From positions 204,482-268,481 of the forward strand of contig NZ_JBHRZT010000067.1 in NCBI RefSeq assembly GCF_042649685.1: 64,000 bases of DNA, in the 5' to 3' direction. The stretch comes from Bacillus_BA songklensis. GTDB taxonomy: Bacteria; Bacillota; Bacilli; Bacillales; Bacillaceae_H. Each line of letters begins with the position of its first letter. The stretch's first letter is position 1. Shown here piece by piece: positions 53,190 through 62,002 of this stretch. The translations under genes and the position numbers were made by a program. The notes beneath the pieces are model-generated. The model was not told the origin of the DNA, made no database searches, and worked only from the letters and a program-made list of their open reading frames with translations.

Positions 53190-54194
53190 TTATTGTAAGG
53201 AGAATTGAGAAGTATAGGAGCTTTGAATATTCATAATATCTATATCTTTTCCAATTAAGACGATACAAGGATCTATCGTGCGTTTTTGCGGAAAATCACT
53301 AATATGCACTTGATTAGAACTATATTGAAATGGATAAACACCGGGTTCATCTTTGAAAGATACGTATCCTTTTCCGCGCATAATTCCTTCTGGTAATGAT
53401 TTTAACCATTTTTTAAGTTGTCTTCTGGATACAGAGGGAACATCTTGAATCGTAATGGTTTTAATACCAGTGTGATGCACATGATCGTGATTATGTGCAT
53501 GGTCATGATTACATGTAGAATGTTCATGATGATGATGGCTGCATGTCTGGTGCTCGTATGAAATCACGGTAGCGTTTGCCTGTTTTTGCAGTAGGTCTCT
53601 TATATTTACGTTCCCATACGAGGTTTTAATGACTTGTGTTTCTGTGTCTAGGAACTTAACAAGTTTAGCTTCTATTTTTTGTAATTGTTTTTCATTCACT
53701 AGATCCACTTTATTGAGTACGATGGATGTAGCTCCTTTAATTTGATTTTTTAGCAAATCACGAACTGCTTTGAATGTAAAAATGTTTTGATTTTCTAAAT
53801 ATGTGCTGGCATCAATCACGCTGATAACGGATTGAATATCAAAAGAATGCACAAGGGGTGGGCCAGCAATTATTTCTACAAGTTCTAACGGATTGGCAAC
53901 GCCTGTCCCTTCAATAAATAAAGCATCTATAGGTTTTTGAGAATGGGTTTCTAAAAGGGAGGTTAATGTTGCTTTTAAGTCCTCTTGAATCGTGCAACAA
54001 ATACAACCATCTAGTAATTCCAACACAGTCTCATCTTGAAATAAGTGATTTTCAACGTTCACATTTCCTAGCTCATTCAATAAAATAGCTGATTTTATAT
54101 TTTGAGATCTACAGTACTCCATTATATGTAGTAACAATGTTGTTTTTCCACTTCCCAAAAATCCTGAAATAATATAAGTCGGTATTTTTTTCAT
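53190..54194 (-). CDS. COG0523 (CobW/YjiA-type) GTPase with His-rich insert
   Basis: 334 residues. P-loop 'GFLGSGKTTLLL' at 11-22, metal-binding CICC at 64-67, 'NKVDLV' at 161-166. A metal-binding loop at 214-241 has 14 His ('CSHHHHEHSTCNHDHAHNHD') between the GTPase and C-terminal CobW domains. Zinc-type G3E metallochaperones look like this. No own Zur box is seen; it may be read from upstream or have a degenerate site. Intact and full length. Confidence 0.95.
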   Translation of the reverse strand: MKKIPTYIISGFLGSGKTTLLLHIMEYCRSQNIKSAILLNELGNVNVENHLFQDETVLELLDGCICCTIQEDLKATLTSLLETHSQKPIDALFIEGTGVANPLELVEIIAGPPLVHSFDIQSVISVIDASTYLENQNIFTFKAVRDLLKNQIKGATSIVLNKVDLVNEKQLQKIEAKLVKFLDTETQVIKTSYGNVNIRDLLQKQANATVISYEHQTCSHHHHEHSTCNHDHAHNHDHVHHTGIKTITIQDVPSVSRRQLKKWLKSLPEGIMRGKGYVSFKDEPGVYPFQYSSNQVHISDFPQKRTIDPCIVLIGKDIDIMNIQSSYTSQFSLQ

Positions 54195-54451
54195 TATACT
54201 TCTCCTCGTTCCATAAGAGTTTTATAAAACGTAAAAATTAAGCTTTACATTAACAGATATCCAAATTTAAAATGATGATGTATAGTGATAACGCCTTCTT
54301 TGTAGGAGGATAGAATCCCATTTTCCTTAACGGGTATACTGAATCAGGCCTAGAAAAATAATCGATACACTGCTTCGTATACGTACTTTCAAACATTTAG
54401 AAATGCTTGTAAGTCCCATGTAACTAAGTGTATCGATTACTTGTAAAATAG

Positions 54452-54898
54452 CTAAGAATAAAAGCCTCCGTAGTCTTTTTCATCTTTTAGGACTTTATCT
54501 AAAGCTTGCCACGTCATTAATGCACAATTATGCCTAGCCTTTAACTGATGTACACCCTGTAGAGATAAGCTGTCACCCAAGTCCACCTCATCTGGTATAT
54601 TTCCGTACCGGATCAGCTGTTCAAATGCTTTTCTAAGAGACGTAATTTCTGTTAGAGGTTTATTCTTAATAAGCTCTGTCATCATGGATGCGGAGGCCAT
54701 ACTAATGCTGCACCCTTCCCCAAGAAAGGTTACTCTTCTTACCCGATCTTGTTCTAGCTCCACAAATAAAGTCATGACATCCCCGCATGTCGGATTCTTA
54801 TAATGAGCTTTCTTTATGTTTTCTCCCTTAATTTCCTCAAAATTTCTTTTGTTCCTATAATGATCCATGATGACTTGCCGGTACAGGTTATCAAGCAT
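54452..54898 (-). CDS. SufU/IscU-type iron-sulfur scaffold-like protein in the zinc cluster
   Basis: 148 residues with all ligands of SufU: Cys38 and Asp40 in 'NPTCGD', Cys63 in 'GEGCSIS', Cys125 in 'RHNCALMTW'; the SufU-type insert before the third Cys is present. B. subtilis SufU is a zinc-dependent sulfur acceptor for SufS. A copy amid zinc-allocation genes, away from sufCDSB, suggests either a zinc client or a variant used in zinc shortage (inference). A dead duplicate lies at 42075. Confidence 0.9.
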   Translation of the reverse strand: MLDNLYRQVIMDHYRNKRNFEEIKGENIKKAHYKNPTCGDVMTLFVELEQDRVRRVTFLGEGCSISMASASMMTELIKNKPLTEITSLRKAFEQLIRYGNIPDEVDLGDSLSLQGVHQLKARHNCALMTWQALDKVLKDEKDYGGFYS

Positions 54899-55057
54899 AG
54901 TAAAGGAATTCCCCTTTCCTCCTAAATATAGCGATTAACCGAACCCCTTGCTTCTTAATTATTCTATAGTGGTAACTCATCTCAAAAGAATGCTGAGTTA
55001 TGGATAACGGTTTAAGGACTTTTTTGTTAAGAATAGGATAATGTTCAAAAATACTCG

Positions 55058-55618
55058 TTAATTAGCTATACAATTTTTGAACTGCTGTTCCAGCTCTTCC
55101 TTGTTCAAGTCTTTACCGATGAAAACCAATTCACTTAATTTCGTTTCACTTTCTTTCCACTTTCGATCTGGTCTTCCTGAGAAGAGCATGTGCAGTCCCT
55201 GGAATACAATTCGCTCTTTTATTCCTTGAATATGAAGAATTCCCTTATATCTTAATAAATCTTCCCCTTTTTCTTGAATAAGGTAACTCATCCACTCATT
55301 GAGCTTGTCTAGATCAAGAGGTCTTTCTTCTCTAAAAGCAATGGAGGATACTTTGTCATCATGATGATGGTGATGGTGATCTTCTAAGAAATGGGGATCT
55401 ATCTCGAGTTTATGGTTTACATCAAACGTGTGAATCCCCAAAATATTTTTTAAGGCAACGTTGCAATTCTGAGCATGTAATCGCTTAGCTGTAGGGTTCA
55501 TCTGGCTGATTCTTCGTTCTAATGTATTCAATTCTTCAATAGACACTAAATCAGTTTTATTTAAAATAATGACATCAGCGAAGGCAATTTGCTCTTGTGC
55601 CTCATCTTTTTCCTCCAT
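55058..55618 (-). pseudogene. COG0523 GTPase lacking its N-terminal half
   Basis: 186 residues starting 'MEEKDEAQEQIAFADVIILN', that is from just before the NKTD motif. P-loop and CICC are gone. It keeps 'DHHHHHHDD' and the C-terminal CobW domain ('LRYKGILHIQG', 'LVFIGKDLNKEELEQQ'). The ATG overlaps the stop of the ferredoxin gene (TAAATG) and lies on the old ribosome binding site, GGAGGAAAAAG. About 150 codons were deleted between that site and 'DEAQEQ'. It could still bind metal but not GTP. Confidence 0.8.
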
Positions 55619-56011
55619 TTACAATATTTTTGATACTTTGACTACTTTTTCTTTGTCTTTAGGTATTCCAATTACAACTCCATCTGCACGTTCAAATCCT
55701 TGACCATTAAACGAATGGCTCACTTTACCTGTACAATCCTCACCGGTTATAAGGGAGTCTACAAACAGAGGGGAATCTTCAGGTTTTAAATCTTTGTACC
55801 ATATACCTGTTGGATAGGCGATGACAACGCACTTATCATGGCATCTTCCATTACAACGTGTGCGAGTGGTGTGGATGGTATCATCTAATTCCCGATGTGA
55901 AATCTCTTTACGGATAGCTTGAGTCAGTTCCTCAGCTCCCACCTGATTGCAGCTGCTGCCATTACAAATGAGAACATGATGCTTTGTTTCACTTAAATCC
56001 CAAGTCGCCAT
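55619..56011 (-). CDS. [2Fe-2S] thioredoxin-like ferredoxin, Zur-box controlled
   Basis: 130 residues. Cysteine pattern Cys16-x4-Cys21 ('LICNGSSCNQVG') and Cys53-x3-Cys57-x3-Cys61 ('RCNGRCHDKC') of the thioredoxin-fold ferredoxins. A Zur box at 56032 ends 21 bases before the ATG, RBS AGGAGG. It is directly followed by the truncated COG0523 GTPase. Genes of this kind are often found beside CobW-type GTPases; the redox role is not known. A relic of its 3' end is at 18579. Confidence 0.88.
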   Translation of the reverse strand: MATWDLSETKHHVLICNGSSCNQVGAEELTQAIRKEISHRELDDTIHTTRTRCNGRCHDKCVVIAYPTGIWYKDLKPEDSPLFVDSLITGEDCTGKVSHSFNGQGFERADGVVIGIPKDKEKVVKVSKIL

Positions 56012-56031
56012 ATTGTTATCCTCCTAAACAT

Positions 56032-56052
56032 AAAACGAAATGATTACGATTT
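56032..56052. promoter_or_regulatory. Zur box upstream of the ferredoxin gene
   Basis: AAAACGAAAT and ATTACGATTT around G, matching the perfect box at 42795 in 19 of 21 positions. A second weaker half-site (TCATTATGATCGA) follows at 56058. Confidence 0.75.
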
Positions 56053-56257
56053 AAAAATCATTATGATCGAATTTTTCGTTTAACAAACTACTTACATTCA
56101 TTTTTATCTACATGATGTACCAAGTAATAACTACAACTAAGAGAGAAGAGACGTTAAATAAACTTTTTATTCACCAACTCGACTTTTTGACGCCCTATAT
56201 ATACAAAGTGATAGGGGGCATTTAACATTCTCTTAGACATGTTCTTACTTGAACTGT

Positions 56258-56776
56258 TTATTCTTCATGTATTTTACTCGAAGTTGCATATCGTTGAAAT
56301 AGATATTTACCTAGATAAGGAGCTGTTACTTCAGAGTTTACTTGGGCAAAAATTAATTGACAGATTCTTTGACCACTTTTTAGTTCTATGTGTTGACTGC
56401 TTGCATTAAATAATGCCAACGTGATATTGCCCTCAAACCCAGGATCGATCCAACCAGCATTCTGTACAAATAACCCTAACTTTCCAATAGATCTTATCCC
56501 TTCCACGAAAGCTGTTAGGTTAGGGGGAATTTTTATATATTCCTTGGTGCAAGCCAATAAGAAAGAAAGAGGTGGGATAATCATTACTTCATTTTCGATC
56601 TCGGTGTATTGAACAGGGTCATCATAGCGAATGATTTGGTTGCATTTTAATTTTTGATAATGATACCCCAATCGAAGATCCACTGAAGCTGGTTGAATCT
56701 GAGAAGGAGTTAATGGGATGATTTCTAAGTCATTCCTACTAAGCAAATTCTTAATGTCAGTTTCTGAAAGAATCAT
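56258..56776 (-). CDS. dcd: dCTP deaminase
   Basis: 172 residues of the dUTPase-like trimer fold: 'QPASVDLRLG' at about 28-37, 'GIRSIGKLGLFVQNAGWIDPGFEGNITLALFNAS' (catalytic Glu in the FEGNI stretch) near 92-126 and 'GQRICQLIFAQV'. It deaminates dCTP to dUTP without zinc, while the usual Bacillus route uses a zinc dCMP deaminase. Placement next to zur suggests a zinc-sparing replacement for dUMP supply (inference). Translated after zur, 73 bases downstream. Confidence 0.9.
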   Translation of the reverse strand: MILSETDIKNLLSRNDLEIIPLTPSQIQPASVDLRLGYHYQKLKCNQIIRYDDPVQYTEIENEVMIIPPLSFLLACTKEYIKIPPNLTAFVEGIRSIGKLGLFVQNAGWIDPGFEGNITLALFNASSQHIELKSGQRICQLIFAQVNSEVTAPYLGKYLFQRYATSSKIHEE

Positions 56777-56849
56777 TTAAGACACCTCAAAAGTAAAATT
56801 TTTATATGCTTAGAAAGTCAATGAAGTTAAAGAGACGAGCGAATAGGTT

Positions 56850-57287
56850 TTATAACGCATGACTTTTTGTGCCCCCACTGCATAAGGAACAATTACCATA
56901 AACTTCAAAGAGGAAGTGTTGGATTTCAAGTTTGTTGACCATCATGTGCAAGTTTAAATCCAGGTTGAGTGGATGAACTGAACCACATTGCTCACAAATA
57001 AAATATCCGTACAATTGATCTGAGTGAATGGGATTAACCAAGAAAAATTGTTTTTCCCCATGTTTAACTCTCGTTTCTAGGAATCCCAATTGAACAAGGA
57101 GGTTTAGATTGCGATAAATCGTATCGTGACTAATGTTAGGGTAGATTTTTTGCATTTTAATGATAAGCTGTCGTGCTGAGAGAAAGGAATGGCTTTCAAA
57201 TAAGAGGTGTATGAGCCGTTTTCTCTTATCGGTTAAAAGATAGCCTTTTTCCCTTATAAATTGAAAAAGTGATTGAAGAGAATTCAT
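56850..57287 (-). CDS. zur: Zinc uptake regulator Zur (Fur family)
   Basis: 145 residues: winged helix 'LTDKRKRLIHLLFESHSFLSARQLIIKMQKIYPNISHDTIYRNLNLLVQLGFLE', then structural zinc pairs Cys98-Cys101 (CEQC) and Cys133-Cys136 (CSLC) with the sensory site region 'NPIHSD'. Zur rather than Fur or PerR is preferred because it is enclosed by COG0523 GTPases, zinc-free paralogues and Zur-type boxes, two of which lie in its own divergent promoter region (57309, 57375). It probably controls itself and the island. Confidence 0.9.
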   Translation of the reverse strand: MNSLQSLFQFIREKGYLLTDKRKRLIHLLFESHSFLSARQLIIKMQKIYPNISHDTIYRNLNLLVQLGFLETRVKHGEKQFFLVNPIHSDQLYGYFICEQCGSVHPLNLDLNLHMMVNKLEIQHFLFEVYGNCSLCSGGTKSHAL

Positions 57288-57308
57288 ATAACTCCCTCCC
57301 TATTCAAT

Positions 57309-57329
57309 AAATAGTAATCATTTCGATTT
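57309..57329. promoter_or_regulatory. Zur box near zur
   Basis: AAATAGTAAT and ATTTCGATTT around C, 22 bases before the zur start. Serves zur and possibly the divergent GTPase gene. Confidence 0.68.
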
Positions 57330-57374
57330 AAAGTCTAACGTATTTCCATCTTATTTGTAAATAGATAATCGGTT

Positions 57375-57395
57375 TTTTCGTAATAATTCCTATTT
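57375..57395. promoter_or_regulatory. Zur box before the divergent GTPase gene
   Basis: TTTTCGTAAT and ATTCCTATTT around A, 46 bases before the GTPase start. More degenerate than its relic copy at 18742. Confidence 0.65.
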
Positions 57396-57441
57396 ATTGA
57401 AAATAATAATTTATTAAGCAAGCAAAATGGGGGAAAGATTC

Positions 57442-58365
57442 ATGAAAACGACCAAAATTCCTGTTTATTTAATTAATGGTTTCCTTGGAAGTGGTAAGAC
57501 AACAGCACTTATTAAATGCATAGAGTATTTCAAAAAGAAGAATAAAAAACCTGCTATTATTCTGAACGAGCTTGGAAATACAAACCTTGAGAAACATCTT
57601 TTCAAGGACGAGTCTCTATATGAATTATTAAACGGCTGCATCTGTTGTTCCATACAAGATGACCTAAGAAAGGTATTGGATGAAATGGTGGTCTTGGCCA
57701 ATGAAGACAAAATAGATGTCCTTTTAGTTGAAGGGACGGGTGTGGCAAACCCTTCAGAAATACATTTCGTCTTTAAAACGGGTTCATTTAAGGACAGATT
57801 CTCCATTGAACAATCAATTTGTGTAGTAGATGGAAGTAACATCCAAAGTTATCTTAGTATTTTTTCAAGTTCAAAGGAAGTACGAGAACTACAAAGGGAA
57901 CAATTAGAAAGTGCTACAATGATAACCATAAACAAAGCTGATCTTCTACGTCATGAACAAATTGAAAAAATCAAAAAAATCATTGGTAAAATGAATGGTT
58001 CCGCTGTAATAATAACTACTTCTTATGCTGACGGATTAACAGATATGTTAGAGGAAATAATGACTGTTTCAATACCTTTCTTAGAGGAGACCAATAGAAA
58101 AAAACATCATGATATAAAAGCGGTTAAATTGAATAAACTAGAAAACATCAGTCGTAAAAAAATACATAATATGCTTAAACAACTTGATAGTAGATTGCTT
58201 AGAGCAAAAGGGATCATAAGAGATCAAAACGATCAAAGTTGGTATCATTTTCAATATAGTCCAGGTAGGCTTGAGTGGGAAAAACTAGAGGGTGATGTAA
58301 ACGTAAATGAAGGCCAAATCATATTAATTGGGACAAATATTCATAGACAAGACATATTACTATAA
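57442..58365 (+). CDS. COG0523 (CobW-type) GTPase without His stretch
   Basis: 307 residues from the ATG after GGGGGAAAG; the ATG five codons upstream overlaps that site. P-loop 'GFLGSGKTTALI' at 13-24, CICC at 66-69, 'INKADLL'. No His-rich insert, so metal handling would rely on the CxCC site. It starts a three-gene unit with a permease and a partner protein, both of the YcgR/YcgQ type. N-terminally copied as a relic at 18810. Confidence 0.94.
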   Translation: MKTTKIPVYLINGFLGSGKTTALIKCIEYFKKKNKKPAIILNELGNTNLEKHLFKDESLYELLNGCICCSIQDDLRKVLDEMVVLANEDKIDVLLVEGTGVANPSEIHFVFKTGSFKDRFSIEQSICVVDGSNIQSYLSIFSSSKEVRELQREQLESATMITINKADLLRHEQIEKIKKIIGKMNGSAVIITTSYADGLTDMLEEIMTVSIPFLEETNRKKHHDIKAVKLNKLENISRKKIHNMLKQLDSRLLRAKGIIRDQNDQSWYHFQYSPGRLEWEKLEGDVNVNEGQIILIGTNIHRQDILL

Positions 58366-58381
58366 AAAAAGGGGTTTTTAT

Positions 58382-59407
58382 GTGTCCATTTCTTCGTCAT
58401 TGAAAGATTTTTTTCTATATGCTATGTTTCTTTTTTTCGTTTATTTATTCTTTTTTGGTAATGAAGATATGCTGACTTCCTTTGGAGTGACCCTTAGTGA
58501 AGAGTGGAAAGCAGTCTTCATTGTTTTCCTCAGTTTATTGTTAGAGGCTCTTCCTTTTATCATCCTAGGAGCTATTGCTTCTTCGATTATTCAGCTATTT
58601 GTAGGAGAGCAAACCATCCAAAGATTAGTTCCGAAAAACCCCTTTCCTGCCATGATTGTAGCGTTATGTATAGCAGTGATCACTCCAGTGTGTGAGTGTG
58701 CTATTATACCGGTGGTAAGAAGGCTTATTCAAAAAGGCGTACCAGCACACGCAGGAACTGTTATTCTTGTAGGTGCCCCTATTCTGAATGTGGTTGTATT
58801 TGCCTCTACTTACTATGCCTTTCAAAATCAGCCTGCCATCTATTTTGGAAGATTTATACTATGTGCTTTAACAGCTCTTGTTACCGGGATGATTCTGTAC
58901 ATTGTCCTTTCAAAATCTGAAATTCTTAAAATCAGAAAAGAAGATTTAATACCTAAAGGTGTCCACTTATCAAATGAACGAGGCACTTCGAAATGGAAAG
59001 CCATTATTCATCACAGTTCACATGAGTTTTTTCAAGTGGGTAAGTATTTTATCATTGGTGCTTTTTTGGCAAGCCTTGCTCAAGTCTATATTGAGCGTTC
59101 GGCTTTAGCCCAAGCTGTATCTGGTCCTGTTGCTGAAACAACGATCATGATGGGACTTGCTTTTTTATTATCGATTTGTTCCGAGGCTGATGCATTCGTG
59201 GCTGCTTCTTTTAAAGGGACTTTTCTTCCTTCGGCTATTTTGGGGTTTTTAGTATATGGCCCGATTTTAGATTTAAAAAATTTTCTCGTCATGTTTTCCT
59301 ATTTCAAAATGCGATTTATCCTTTTTTATACTGTCGTTGTAACGATCATTATATTTATCCTGTCCATTATTGCAGGGCAATATATTTCGAAGGTGGGATT
59401 ATGGTGA
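58382..59407 (+). CDS. Permease of the UPF0718/YraQ family (YcgR-like)
   Basis: 341 residues from a GTG after AAAGGGG, 16 bases behind the GTPase gene. Eight hydrophobic helices, with 'EALPFIILGAIASSIIQLFV' and the conserved 'TPVCECAIIPVVRRLIQKGVPAHAGTVILVGAPILNVVVFAST' and 'LSICSEADAFVAASFKG'. The two buried CxC/CSE motifs suggest metal or thiol chemistry. YcgR/YcgQ-type pairs often sit with CobW GTPases and Zur boxes; transport substrate unproven. It overlaps the next gene by 7 bases. Confidence 0.9.
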   Translation: MSISSSLKDFFLYAMFLFFVYLFFFGNEDMLTSFGVTLSEEWKAVFIVFLSLLLEALPFIILGAIASSIIQLFVGEQTIQRLVPKNPFPAMIVALCIAVITPVCECAIIPVVRRLIQKGVPAHAGTVILVGAPILNVVVFASTYYAFQNQPAIYFGRFILCALTALVTGMILYIVLSKSEILKIRKEDLIPKGVHLSNERGTSKWKAIIHHSSHEFFQVGKYFIIGAFLASLAQVYIERSALAQAVSGPVAETTIMMGLAFLLSICSEADAFVAASFKGTFLPSAILGFLVYGPILDLKNFLVMFSYFKMRFILFYTVVVTIIIFILSIIAGQYISKVGLW

Positions 59408-59754
59408 AGAGAAAAGAGCCTCCTTCTTGGCGAGCAAAGAATGAATTGCAAGGTATATTATTAATTGGCTTTAGCTTAGTTATTTTCAAATTGTATGTCA
59501 CTCATAATATTGCTGCGGTATTGGAACCTAGAATGAATCCCTCTATCATGTTTACCATGTTTAGCCTTTTTATTATGGGTTTTTTCAGAGTATGGAATAG
59601 CGATATGAGGGGAGCGGATTGTGATTGTGAAGTATGTGATACATCATCTAGCCCATTTAGGACGGTTATGCAATATTCATTGTTCTTGATTCCTATTATT
59701 CTATCACTATTAATGAGTGATTTCACTCTTGATATGGATGTCTTTTCAAGATAA
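59401..59754 (+). pseudogene. YcgQ-like (TIGR03943) protein, C-terminally truncated
   Basis: 117 residues: three or four membrane segments and 'RGADCDCEVCDTSSS', the N-terminal domain of TIGR03943 proteins, which normally run to about 280 residues with a second soluble domain. The frame stops at 59754, and 12 bases later an IS6-type end begins. An insertion or deletion there has removed the rest. The membrane half might still work with the permease. Confidence 0.7.
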
Positions 59755-59765
59755 TTAACTTCTAG

Positions 59766-59779
59766 GGTTCTGGTGCAAA
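59766..59779 (+). mobile_element. Solo IS6-type end fragment
   Basis: GGTTCTGGTGCAAA matches the IS6-type ends at 34765 and 37422; a partial TTCTGATA complement occurs about 40 bases later ('ATCAGAACC'). No transposase. Confidence 0.6.
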
Positions 59780-60100
59780 TATGACGTTCGTTTAAAAAAG
59801 ACGTATGGATTCCTATCAGAACCATTACTTATGCTGTAAGTCCAAACAATTGATGAATGAGTTTGGTTTGATTTTGAACAGATCTCTCCCTAGATGAACC
59901 TGTCCCGTTACTAAAACAACAGGTTTTTTTATACGAGGATAGACTGGAGAAAACTCTCGGGTCTATCAAATTTGGAGTAATAGGGGTAGAGGAAGCTAAG
60001 CTACGATATACCGCAAAGTAACTAAAAAAGTGTATATTACAAAATTCCCCTATAGTTTACTTTTGCATTTATCAAGTAAATATGTTTAAATATTCTACAT
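59780..60100. other. Gene-free stretch between truncated ycgQ and the zagA Zur box
   Basis: It holds a weak hairpin, AACCTGT...ACAGGTTTTTTT (59899-59932), which may end the upstream transcript. No coding frame. Confidence 0.5.
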
Positions 60101-60121
60101 GAATCGAAATGATTACTATTT
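60101..60121. promoter_or_regulatory. Zur box upstream of zagA-like gene
   Basis: GAATCGAAAT and ATTACTATTT around G. It lies 226 bases before the start codon, implying a long leader. Confidence 0.65.
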
Positions 60122-60347
60122 TCATCAATGCGTTATAGGGGCCTATAAGAAAAACGAGTACCTCAACTTGTTGAATCTTTTTTCTCTGGGAAAGGGATAG
60201 AATCACACGTTTACAGGTGAAGGTTTCAAACCAACTGATGAAATCATACTAGGAAAGAAGAAAATCAAAGGAATTATGAGACGAGTTTTTAAAAAATTTT
60301 AGCAAGGCATGTATTGTAAAAACCTTAATGATTGAGAGGGAATGACA

Positions 60348-61547
60348 ATGAATAAGAAAATACCTGTAACGGTTTTAAGCGGATATTTAGGAGCTGGAAA
60401 AACTACTCTTTTAAATCATATTTTGCAAAATCGCCAAGGGCTTAAGGTAGCCGTTATTGTGAACGATATGAGTGAAGTAAATATCGATGCTGAGTTAATA
60501 AAACAGGGGGGAGAGTTTTCTAAAACAGAAGAGAAGCTGGTAGAAATGTCAAACGGCTGTATTTGCTGCACGTTAAGGGAAGATCTATTAATAGAAGTAG
60601 AAAAGCTTGCAAAACAAAAAAATATAGATTATATCGTCATTGAGTCGACTGGCATCAGTGAGCCAATCCCAGTTGCTCAAACTTTTTCTTATATTGATGA
60701 AGAACTCGGAATTGATCTAACGCGCTTTTGTCGATTAGACACCATGGTAACAGTCGTAGATGCTAATCGATTCTGGAAGGATTTCCAGTCAGGTGATCGT
60801 CTATTAGACAGAAAGGAAGCGTTGGGAGAAGAGGATACTCGTGAAATTGCGGACCTTCTCATTGACCAAATTGAATTCTGTGATGTGCTTGTCTTAAATA
60901 AGTGTGACTTAGTGTCTGAAGAAGAATTGATAAAGCTAGAAAACGTATTAAAAACATTACAGCCTACCGCGAAATTAATTCGTACCGTAAAAGGAACTAT
61001 TGATCCTCAATCAATTTTAAACACGGGATTATTCAATTTTGAGGAAGCAAGCTCCTCCGCTGGATGGATTAAAGAATTAACTCAGGGACATCATCAGCAT
61101 ACACCGGAGACTGAAGAATATGGAATTTCTTCCTTTGTTTACTCAAGACGTTTGCCTTTTCATTCAGAGCGTTTTAACAATTGGGTTCACTCTATGCCAG
61201 AAAATATTGTAAGGGCAAAGGGAATTGCTTGGTGTGCTACTAGAAATAACTTGGCAATTTTAATGTCACAGGCAGGACCTTCTGTTAACATTGAACCGGT
61301 CTCTTATTGGGTGGCTTCTTTGCCAAAAGTAGAACAGCAACAAATTTTAAAGCAAGATCCACATTTGTTAGATGAGTGGGATGTGGAATTTGGAGATAGA
61401 CATACGAAATTGGTATTTATTGGAGTTGACTTACAGCCTGATGAGATCATAGAGGAATTAGATAAATGTTTACTAACCGACTCTGAATTTGATGAAGACT
61501 GGTCCACTTTACCTGATCCATTTCGTTGGAATTTGCAAAGAACTTAA
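60348..61547 (+). CDS. zagA: ZagA/YciC-type zinc metallochaperone GTPase
   Basis: 399 residues from the second ATG (spacing seven from GAGGG), matching B. subtilis ZagA (YciC, 397). P-loop 'GYLGAGKTTLLNH' at 12-24, CICC at 71-74, 'LNKCDLVS', 'SGDRLLDRKEALGEEDTREIADLLIDQIEF' and the C-terminal 'LPDPFRWNLQRT'. In B. subtilis it is strongly Zur-repressed and supplies zinc to FolE in response to ZTP. Largest and most orthologue-like of the GTPases here. A Zur box lies upstream. Confidence 0.95.
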   Translation: MNKKIPVTVLSGYLGAGKTTLLNHILQNRQGLKVAVIVNDMSEVNIDAELIKQGGEFSKTEEKLVEMSNGCICCTLREDLLIEVEKLAKQKNIDYIVIESTGISEPIPVAQTFSYIDEELGIDLTRFCRLDTMVTVVDANRFWKDFQSGDRLLDRKEALGEEDTREIADLLIDQIEFCDVLVLNKCDLVSEEELIKLENVLKTLQPTAKLIRTVKGTIDPQSILNTGLFNFEEASSSAGWIKELTQGHHQHTPETEEYGISSFVYSRRLPFHSERFNNWVHSMPENIVRAKGIAWCATRNNLAILMSQAGPSVNIEPVSYWVASLPKVEQQQILKQDPHLLDEWDVEFGDRHTKLVFIGVDLQPDEIIEELDKCLLTDSEFDEDWSTLPDPFRWNLQRT

Positions 61548-61561
61548 CGATAGGAAGAAGA

Positions 61562-61690
61562 GTCTGTCAGCTTGTAATTTCAAAAGTAGATAGAGAAGCA
61601 AAAACGTATAAAGGAAAATATCTATTCCAAAAAGGGGCTACAGAAAGTCGAATTTTTCATGATTCTGATTTAAATAAAAGGAGGGACTAA
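61562..61690 (+). pseudogene. Coding-like remnant upstream of truncated rpsN
   Basis: An open frame without start reads 'VCQLVISKVDREAKTYKGKY' and 'LFQKGATESRIFHDSDLNKR', then stops three bases before a TTG start. It may be the end of a lost Zur-regulated gene in front of rpsN. Family not recognised. Confidence 0.28.
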
Positions 61691-61692
61691 CA

Positions 61693-61791
61693 TTGGCCAA
61701 AAAATTTAAGATAGCCAAAGAAAGAAGACAAGAATTAGTTGCTAAATATGCTGAGCTAAGAGGAAATGAGAGTGAATGCAAGCAAAAATAA
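61693..61791 (+). pseudogene. Truncated second zinc-free S14 gene
   Basis: TTG after AAAGGAGGG: 'MAKKFKIAKERRQELVAKYA' then 'ELRGNESECKQK' and stop. The first 23 residues are clearly the N-terminus of S14; the 16S-binding remainder is gone. A dead paralogue of the gene at 41548. Confidence 0.8.
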
Positions 61792-62002
61792 AATCTTCAT
61801 TTCTGCATATTTATTATGTAACTGATAGGATATGCTGTAATATCGATGCTGATGAAGAACTTTGTTTAACCAATGATCAACTGTTATTAAATGCTTTTCA
61901 TTAGTGGGACTGTTTTTATTGTTTCAAAAATACAAATTAAACTCAATAAATACAGGAAAATAGCTTTTAAAATAGATTCAACAAAGAAATGGATGATGGC
62001 AG

